This document shows, piece by piece, positions 56,667 through 64,000 of a stretch of 64,000 bases of DNA. The notes beneath the pieces are model-generated. The model had not been told where the DNA came from. It did no database searches and saw only the letters and a program-made list of their open reading frames with translations. The translations under genes and the position numbers were made by a program. The DNA is taken from assembly GCA_026545225.1 (NCBI GenBank), contig CM048845.1, forward strand, positions 124,236,533 to 124,300,532, written 5' to 3'. Position 1 is the stretch's first letter; every line of letters starts with the position of its first letter. The DNA is from Cornus controversa. Lineage: Eukaryota; Streptophyta; Magnoliopsida; Cornales; Cornaceae.

Positions 56667-57758
56667 TTGGGACTGGAGGATCAAAACCGAAATTTTGAGA
56701 TGGGCCCGTCTTCTCTGGAAAATGGAGAGGGACCGCCAATTTTTGGGGTTGGGGGAATGTCACACTCATTTTAGCTGTTACAGCTATCATCGTAAATTAT
56801 TTTTATTTACTTAAAAATAGTGAAAGAATAATGATTTGTAGTTGATAGATTAGTTTGATTTTATTTTTACGCAAGTATGGGATGAATTTTATAACATGAT
56901 AATATATGGTGAGACCTGCTATTTTATTCACATAAAATTATTTAAAATTTTAAAAAATAGTGAATTTTTGAAATTCATCATATATAAATTGTTGAAATTC
57001 AAATGAAAGTCATCAAATTTAAAAATAAATGTGGTAGAATTGTATTGCACAAATCGCAAAAAAAAATATGTTGTTAAAGAAGATTCGGGTCTAGTTTAAC
57101 AAAATGTTTATATTTTAATGATGAAAATGATGGGAGAAAGATTCAAAAGTTTTTGTTATAATTGATGTACACTCTCTTTGTTAAGTATTTGAAGTTGAAC
57201 TTTAACGAATAAGGGCTCGTTCACTTATGGAAAACGTTTTCTGATTTTTGTTGTCAACTTTCAAAAAATATAAACAAAAACAAAAAATATGTTTAGTAAT
57301 ATGTTTTTGTATTTCGATTGTAGAAAACGTTTTTCATTTTTGTGAAGAAAGGAGAAAACGTAAAAAAAAAAAAAAAGTGTTTATTATGTTTTTAGCATTA
57401 TAGCTCAAAAATATTTTTGGTATTGTTATTACATGAGCACTGTTCATTTCAAATAAAATTAATATTACGTATTATTTGTAATATTTTAAGTACATATTAA
57501 ATGGTATTAAAAAATATTTTTTAATATACAACATATTATATAATAGTTTAAATAATTTTGTGAGACAAAAATGTTTATGAGTTATTATATATATATTTTT
57601 TTAATATTAGAAGATTATTATGCAATAGATATTTCATAATATTATATACCATATTTATATTATATTGTACTTAAAATTTATATTATAATTAATTTATAAT
57701 GTTATAATATATTATATATGTTATTACATATATGATATTATTTAATATTTTTTATTTA

Positions 57759-58530
57759 GGATAAATTACTCTGACCTCTCCTGAGGTTTGATCTAATTAC
57801 ACCCAGCATCAAACTATTGAATTTTGTTACAATGGCCTCCCTTGAGGTTTGCTCCGTTATGACACAGACCCCCTCCGTCCAAAATTCCGTTAATTTGGTC
57901 AAAATTTTTAGTTGAAAAGACCAAAATGCCCATCAACTTATATATATATATATATATATGCACACATATATATTTCAGATTATAATATATATACATATAT
58001 ATGCACTATTCCGATCATCTTCTCCGGCGATGTGCACTATTCCGGTCATCTTCTCCGACGAATTCAGGCGACTTTCACGGGTTTCGGTCATCTTCTCCGG
58101 CGAGCTGCACGATTCCAGTCATCTTCTCCGGTGCATTTCCGGCAAGATGCACTGTTCCGGTCATCTTCTCCGCGCGAATTTCCGGCGAGATGCACTGTTT
58201 CGGTCATCTTCTCCGGCGAATTCCGGCCACCTTCATTTTTCCGACGAACTTTCCGGGAAGTCAATTTTGGTCATTTTTTACCAACTCAAACTGGTTCCTA
58301 GCTAAATGGACCATTCCGGACGCAACTGTGAAGTCTGTTTTTTAGAATTCAGCTTCGATTTGTCAGATTTAGCATCCAAGTGTTGTGATATTAATAAAAT
58401 ATATTAATATAATATTAATAAGGGTATAATAGACATTTCACTCAAAAATTAACCTCTGTTAGTCAATTTCTGTTAGAGGGGAGGTCATTGTAACAAATTT
58501 CTTTAGTTTAATGCTGGCTGTAATTAGGGC

Positions 58531-58561
<31 letters not shown>
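57759..58561. mobile_element. Mutator-like TIR element, 803 bp
   Basis: A perfect 9-bp duplication TTTTATTTA (57750-57758 and 58562-58570) flanks it. Inverted ends of about 85 bp: GGATAAATTACTCTGACCTC on the left and GGGTAAATTACACTGACCTC on the right read inward, both continuing TGAGGTTTG and TTGTTACAATG. There is no transposase. The centre holds a GC-rich tandem array. Confidence 0.9.
58008..58250 (+). repeat. GC-rich TTCCGGTCATCTTCTCCGG array inside the MULE
   Basis: About seven copies of TTCCGGTCATCTTCTCCGGC, spaced 25-45 bp apart with variable linkers such as GATGTGCACTA or GAATTTCCGG. It is much richer in GC than its host element. Three overlapping open frames here only translate the array and are not called as genes. 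Confidence 0.85.
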
Positions 58562-58562
<1 letters not shown>

Positions 58563-59626
58563 TTTATTTATTATAATATATTATATGTAAATATTATATT
58601 ATAATTAATTTATAATATTACTACATATAAGATATTATTTAATATTTTTTATTTATTATTATATACTATGTGTTAAATATATTATTCATTATATACTAAA
58701 GTTATACATAATGCATATACATGGAGTTTGTGATTTAAATTAGATATTGTATTTTGTTAGGATAATGATTTGTAGAGTGGAAAGTTATCACCGCGTAATG
58801 AAGAGGGTGTTCATTCATTGGATTATATAAGTGTAGGTCTCACTTGCACAATCAGAGTGATTCACTTTCTCAATTCGATGATAACTTTTACTATGATTAT
58901 CATTACTCATTTTATTATCATGTATTAAATATTATTAAAATTTGTAAAATCATTGAATTGTATACACTATATATATTTTAAGGTCTTATGATATCAATAG
59001 ATTAATTAAAAATAAAATAGAAAATTAATAAAGGTAAGCCAGTAAAAAAGAAAAACAATATGTTACTAAATACTGTTATTTGTTTTCTATTTTTAAAATT
59101 GTGATAACAATAAAGATTAATAAACGTCATTTATGTTTTCTATTTTCACTTAGAAAAGCAAAATTAATTTTTTACTTTATTGAAACTGCAAAAACAAAAA
59201 ACAAAAAGTTATTAATCGCACCTTAAGGTTTTGTTCGATAATGTTATCGTTTTTTATTTTCAATTTTCTAAAAAATGGAAGCTGAAAATTTGTTGTGTTG
59301 TTATTTATGTCAAAAGCAAAACAAGTTTAATAACATCATCTGTTTTTGAAGTTTTGAAAGCATAAAACATATTTGGTAACACACACATAGAAAAAAAAAA
59401 AATAGTACTATCATTGTCTAAAATTAAAAAAGTTGTAATAATTGGAAAAAAAAAAAAACAAGCATCCATATTTTTTGAGCAACCAATTTTTTATTTATTG
59501 TATTTTATTTTATTATATTTATATATTTTGAGCAACCAAAATTTTTATTTATTTTATATTTTTTTAAAAAATATTATTATTTGTTTAAAAATATATATTT
59601 ATTGTATTTTATTTTAGAGAGCTGAT

Positions 59627-60792
59627 ATTGGCACTCCACCAATATCCTCTGGCACTCCACTTCTATGTTTTTGTAAAGTAAAATTACAAAAGTGGTCATA
59701 TGTTATGCCATTTTAGATTCTTATATTTTTAGTACCCTAATTGCCCTTCGAATTCAAGACTCAATTTTAATTTTATTTTATTTTTCTTATAAAAAAGTTT
59801 TTTCAACTTTTTTACTTTAGGTTTACAATATAACAATCCATTATTACCACTCAAATACTATAGTTTAGACAATTTTAAATTAAAACTTGTTGTTCGTGTC
59901 CCTATCCTATATAACTCAAAGAATCCAAAATTTGAAATATTCTATTTTTACTCACCAAACGTGTAATTTATTTTTCATGTGTCTTATTTATAGAATAACA
60001 TAAATTAAAATTTTGAAACATACCATCAATTTGTGAACAAGCAAAATAGAAAGGAAGGAGGAGAAAATAAAAAGTAAACGAAGAAAAATATCATATTAAT
60101 TTTTTTATTTTTATCTTTTGAAATTTTGGTGCAAAGGCTCCTTAATTAAATTAAGACAATTACAATTGAAAAAATATTTCATAGAGTCATGTTTTTCTCT
60201 TTTCATCTTTTAATTTCTAAAAGTTTTCTATTAAAATAAAAAAGATTTCCTTAGTTTTCTTAAAGAACTATATATCATAATTTTTATTCAAGTGAAATTA
60301 AACTTTCTTTTGATTTTAAATATAATTAATTTTTTTTCAAATAGATTTTATTCATTGATATAATGTTTGTTTCCAACTCAAATACATTTTTAATATTTCT
60401 CTAGGTAATATATTATTAACAACTTCTTCACAACTTATCTAATCATGTAACTTTTATTATCCAAATCACATACATTTGATTGATACTCTCTAAATCATTA
60501 TATTGAATCCTAAATTTTTTTACTTCTAAAATAAATATTGATAAATTGATTCAACATGAAAAAATAATATTTTTAAAATCAACGAAAAAATATTTTCATA
60601 CCAAAAAAAACGTGAGAGATAAGTTACAATTTGGAGTTAAAAATTCTAACATTATCAAATAAGGGCAATTAGGATATTAAAAATATAAGAATCAAATATT
60701 GTATAGTAGAGGGACACCTTTGTAATTGTACTTTACAAAAAGGTGGAAGTGGAGTGCTAGAAGATATTGGTGGAGTACCAATATCAGCTCTC
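59627..60792. mobile_element. TIR element, 1.17 kb, ends GAGAGCTGATATTGG
   Basis: Ends of about 80 bp match inverted: GAGAGCTGATATTGGCACTC on the left and GAGAGCTGATATTGGTACTC on the right read inward, with CTCCACCAATATC, TTTTTGTAAAGTA and ATTACAAA in both. TTATTTTA flanks both sides (59619-59626 and 60793-60800), but the surroundings are TTTTA-rich, so an 8-bp duplication is only likely, not sure. The interior is AT-rich and non-coding. Confidence 0.75.
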
Positions 60793-61425
60793 TTATTTTA
60801 TTATATTTATATTTTTTTAGCAACATCATTTCTTATTTATTGTATTTTACAAAAGTTTTTTATTTATTTTATTTTCTTATATTTATATTTTTATTTATTG
60901 TATTTTATAAAAAATTTCAGAGATAAAAATTTGAACTGAAAAATCAAAACTTGTGAGGCTTTCAAATTATGTTTAAATGGTTGTTAGAATTTTTACATTA
61001 TTTTTATTTTTTCAAAAATAAATAGATGTTGTCGGTCCCATTTTTTTGTTGTGGCTTCTAGAAAATAAGAAATGAAATCGAAAAACAGAAATGAAAGTGT
61101 TCGAGTAATGGAATTCTATTACATTTTGAAGGTTTGTCGACATATATAGAATAGACAAAATATTATGCGCTATAAATTAGGACAAGCAAATTGCTTGTCG
61201 AAGACTCCAAAAGCCAGCCATTTTCTTTCGAGGTCCATGCTGTGAAACTGTGAATATCTAATGAAGTAATAGGTTCCAGAAATAAAGAAGTTTTAAACTG
61301 AGCACGAGTTTACGTAAAGTGTTTTATGAGTTGGTTCCAAAACATGTAATTTTTATATTACGCTTTCTTGCATTTTAAGACTTGATTTACCAATACACAG
61401 GTGAAATATTTCAAAATCAAAGAAA

Positions 61426-62420
61426 GGCCAAATTGCATGAAAATTCCTTTACAATTACTGATTTGCCAAAACACCTCTTGTAAATTTTTTTGGACAAAAA
61501 ATATCTTCCAACTAATCAAGGGAGTTACTTTAAAAAATAATTACTAAAATACCCCAAGTCAATGGAGTTTATGCAATTTGTCCAATTGTATAAATCTCGC
61601 TAAAAAATTCTATTTTTTCTTTTTCTTAAATAATAAGATTTGAACTGATATTTTTTATTGCATGCATCACAATATTTTTAATTAAAGAAAAGCATAAAAA
61701 AAATAAGTATATTATATACAATTAATGTAACAGTTATATTGTATTTTTGTTTTATAAAATGCGTACATATATTAGTATATGAGATAGACATTTGATTAAA
61801 CAATTAGTCGACAAAAATGAATCTTAATTACAAAAAGTAATTAAATGACGTAAAATAGCTATTAATCTTTCGCTAGTCTAACTTTATTGTACCATATATC
61901 TATGTATATGTATATGCTTGTGCATTTGTTCTTATGATTGACAAAAAAGAAGAATACAAAGTTTATAATAGATCATTAATGTAAATTATTAACTTGATTC
62001 AATAAAACAGACCACATCATCTTTTATAATTTACTACATTGATGTAGTTGAACTCATAATTATGAATTTTATTTTTTTGATATTTTTCTTTACTTAAAGG
62101 TATGGTGATGCATGTAACATAAAATATAAGTTCAAATCTTATTATCCAAGAAAAAAAAATTAGTTAAATTCACACAATGGGGTGAATTGCATGAAATTCC
62201 ATTGACTTTAAGAGTATTTTAGTAATTATCCCTTTAAGATAACTCATTTGATAGTTGAGGGAAGGTTTTTGCCAAAAAAAAAAAAATTTGCAAATCAGTA
62301 ATTGTCAAATGGAAGGGAGATTCCAAAATAAATAAATAAATAAATAAATAAAGGGGAGATTTTTGCCAAAAAATTCATAAAAAGAGTTTTCTGTAAATCG
62401 TTAATTGTCAAAGGCGTTTT
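61426..62420. mobile_element. Long-TIR element, about 1 kb
   Basis: About 150 bp at 61430-61585 are matched in inverted form at about 62170-62330. Shared blocks: ACAATTACTGATTTGC, TAATTACTAAAATAC and AAGTCAATGGA. The sides are AT-rich and non-coding. The exact ends are uncertain because a second partial copy of the right arm follows at 62340-62420. Confidence 0.6.
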
Positions 62421-62515
62421 AAGTCATTAGCCTTTTTTTTTTAATTATTATCTTGGGAAATTTCAGCTATTTATTGGTAAAGCAAGCCATAAAATGCAAG
62501 AAAACATAATATAAA

Positions 62516-63159
62516 GGCAAAAAATCCTCTTGAACTTTCCCCTACGTGCAAAAGTGCCAAAAACATCTTCTAAAGTATTTTTTTGGAGCAAATCAATTCA
62601 TCATCTAACAAAAGTAGGCAACTTGAGCCATTGACAAAATTATAATGACATATATATCCTTTACTATAACCATTATGTCATTCTCTTTACAAATACCATG
62701 TTTTTAAAAATTCAAAAAATAAAAAATAATTAAATAAGATTTCCAAATAATAAGTTTAGAAGTTTTTTTAAAAATAAAAATATAATTGACATATGTATTT
62801 TCTCTACCAGTATAGTCAATAGTGTTTTATAAATAATTTAAAAAAAAAAAGAAAAGAGTTTGACAAAATTGTCATTGAAAATATTTTGTCATTGATTTGC
62901 TAACTATAGTAGGAAACACTACTGTAATAATAAAAAATAATTAGAAACATAGAAAAAGTAAAAGGTAAATTACTTTGACTTCTCCCGATATTTGGCATTA
63001 ACTCTCAAATTAATTTTTTTGCAAAATTACTTTGACACCTTGTCAAAGTAATGATCCGTTATACAAAATCATATTTTATATACAACTGTAAAAGTACCCT
63101 CAAGTTATAATGTTTTTGTGCAAAAATAATCTCAATTTATAATTATTTGACTGAGATTA

Positions 63160-63193
<34 letters not shown>

Positions 63194-63858
63194 TTTCATC
63201 AATGCTACATCAGCATTACTGTTACCAATTGTAGTTTTGGCATTTTGAGTTTTTATATTAATTGACTTTAAATGAGGTGACTGTCAATTAATAGCATGAA
63301 TATCTAGAGTAAAATCAACTAAATATCAGGGGAGGTTGACCACCATATTTTAAAAACTTTAATCCGAGAGTAATGACACAAATCTTCAAGGGAGGTGAAA
63401 GTAATTTATCCAAAAGTAAAAGGTCAATAGAATTATATTTCAGAATTTTATCATACTATATACTAATAGAAAAAAGGTCATAATTAGTGCACAAAGCACC
63501 CGTTTGAGAGAGGTGGTTGTGAGCAAGCCTTACCCCTATTTTTTGATAGGCTACTCCCAAGTCTCGAACCTACAAAACTTAAATAAAGTTCTATTAATCT
63601 TTTTTTTCTTTTCTAAACTTAATATTTGAAAATTTTATCTAGTTATTTTTTTTTTTGAATTTTTAGAAAATACTATATTTATAGAGAGAAGGGCATAATG
63701 GTCATAGTAAAGGATATATATGTCATTATAGTTTTATCTAAGGTCAAATTGCCTACTTTTGTAAGAGGATGGACTGATTTGTTCCAAAAAATAATAATTT
63801 AAGAAGATATTTTTGCACATTAAAGAAAGTTCACAAGGATATTTTTGCACTTTTGCCT
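62516..63858. mobile_element. Long-TIR element hosting a nested MULE
   Basis: About 180 bp at 62516-62700 are matched inverted at about 63690-63858. Shared blocks: AGGCAAAA, GTGCAAAA, AACAAATCA(A/G)T, ACAAAAGTAGGCAA and ATGACATATATATCCTTTAC. Non-coding. The flanks resemble each other only partly. The element is interrupted by the 62963-63411 insertion. Confidence 0.65.
62963..63411. mobile_element. Mutator-like TIR element, 449 bp, nested
   Basis: A perfect 9-bp flank AAAAGTAAA (62954-62962 and 63412-63420). The ends are inverted: AGGTAAATTACTTTGAC and GGATAAATTACTTTCACC. They share wording with the 57759-58561 element (TAAATTACTxTGACxTCTCC), so both may belong to one family. Internal CA and TA repeats lie at 63160-63192. 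Confidence 0.75.
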
Positions 63859-64000
63859 AGTATAAAACTTAAATATTATGTTTTGCAAGCCAGCTCATAA
63901 AACACTTGAGGAGTCAATGAGAGTTGAGATCACACTTGAGCATGTTTCGTTTACTGAATAAATGAATATGAAACCGAGTATTTCACGAGCTGAATCTTGC

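Noticed and set aside
57912..58345. Three overlapping + strand frames of about 115-130 codons
   Set aside because: All three are the CGGTCATCTTCTCCGG array read in different frames.

Overview
The window is nuclear DNA of a flowering plant, very probably a eudicot. It is AT-rich, its genes are split by GT-AG introns, and it carries plant-specific genes (a GNOM-class ARF-GEF, an SPX4-type phosphate sensor, plastid cystathionine gamma-synthase with its MTO1 peptide) among many transposable elements. I cannot name the species. I see no prokaryotic, organellar or CRISPR sequence. Layout: 0-3.7 kb is gene-free and holds a fold-back repeat and a terminal-inverted-repeat (TIR) element with a smaller MITE nested inside it. 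3.8-11 kb holds an intact GNL1/GNOM-like ARF-GEF on the + strand (1463 codons in two coding exons). 11.7-16.1 kb is a graveyard: a broken BRCT-domain fragment of BRCA1/BARD1 type, then a purple acid phosphatase pseudogene whose internal exons are inverted relative to its ends. 17-24 kb holds an 81-bp coding-like tandem repeat, SINE-type insertions and a - strand gene with an F-box N-terminus. 24.3-29.8 kb is a complete but decayed Ty1/copia retrotransposon on the - strand with a perfect 5-bp target duplication. It is followed by an 802-bp non-autonomous hAT-type element with a perfect 8-bp duplication. A tRNA-Ala(UGC) lies at 31.7 kb. A pectinesterase of the PME31 type (32.1-35.1 kb, -) is complete in exon structure but has an in-frame stop before its catalytic Arg. 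36-42 kb holds LTR-like debris, a truncated patellin/SEC14-type exon and a 2.5-kb Mutator-like element with a perfect 9-bp duplication. 42.9-46.7 kb (-) is SPX4, with a LINE fragment in its first intron. 48.9-56.7 kb (-) is cystathionine gamma-synthase in 11 exons, also with a LINE fragment in an intron. 57-64 kb has no genes and consists of several TIR elements, some nested and two with perfect 9-bp duplications. The genes are unrelated to each other, as is usual in plants: membrane traffic (GNL1), cell-wall pectin (PME31), phosphate sensing (SPX4) and methionine synthesis (CGS). There is no operon-like system here. The most notable items are the rearranged phosphatase pseudogene, the nonsense-disrupted PME31, the conserved regulatory nascent peptide of CGS, the Leu at the brefeldin-A-determining position of the ARF-GEF, and the cluster of TIR elements whose duplications can be read directly.
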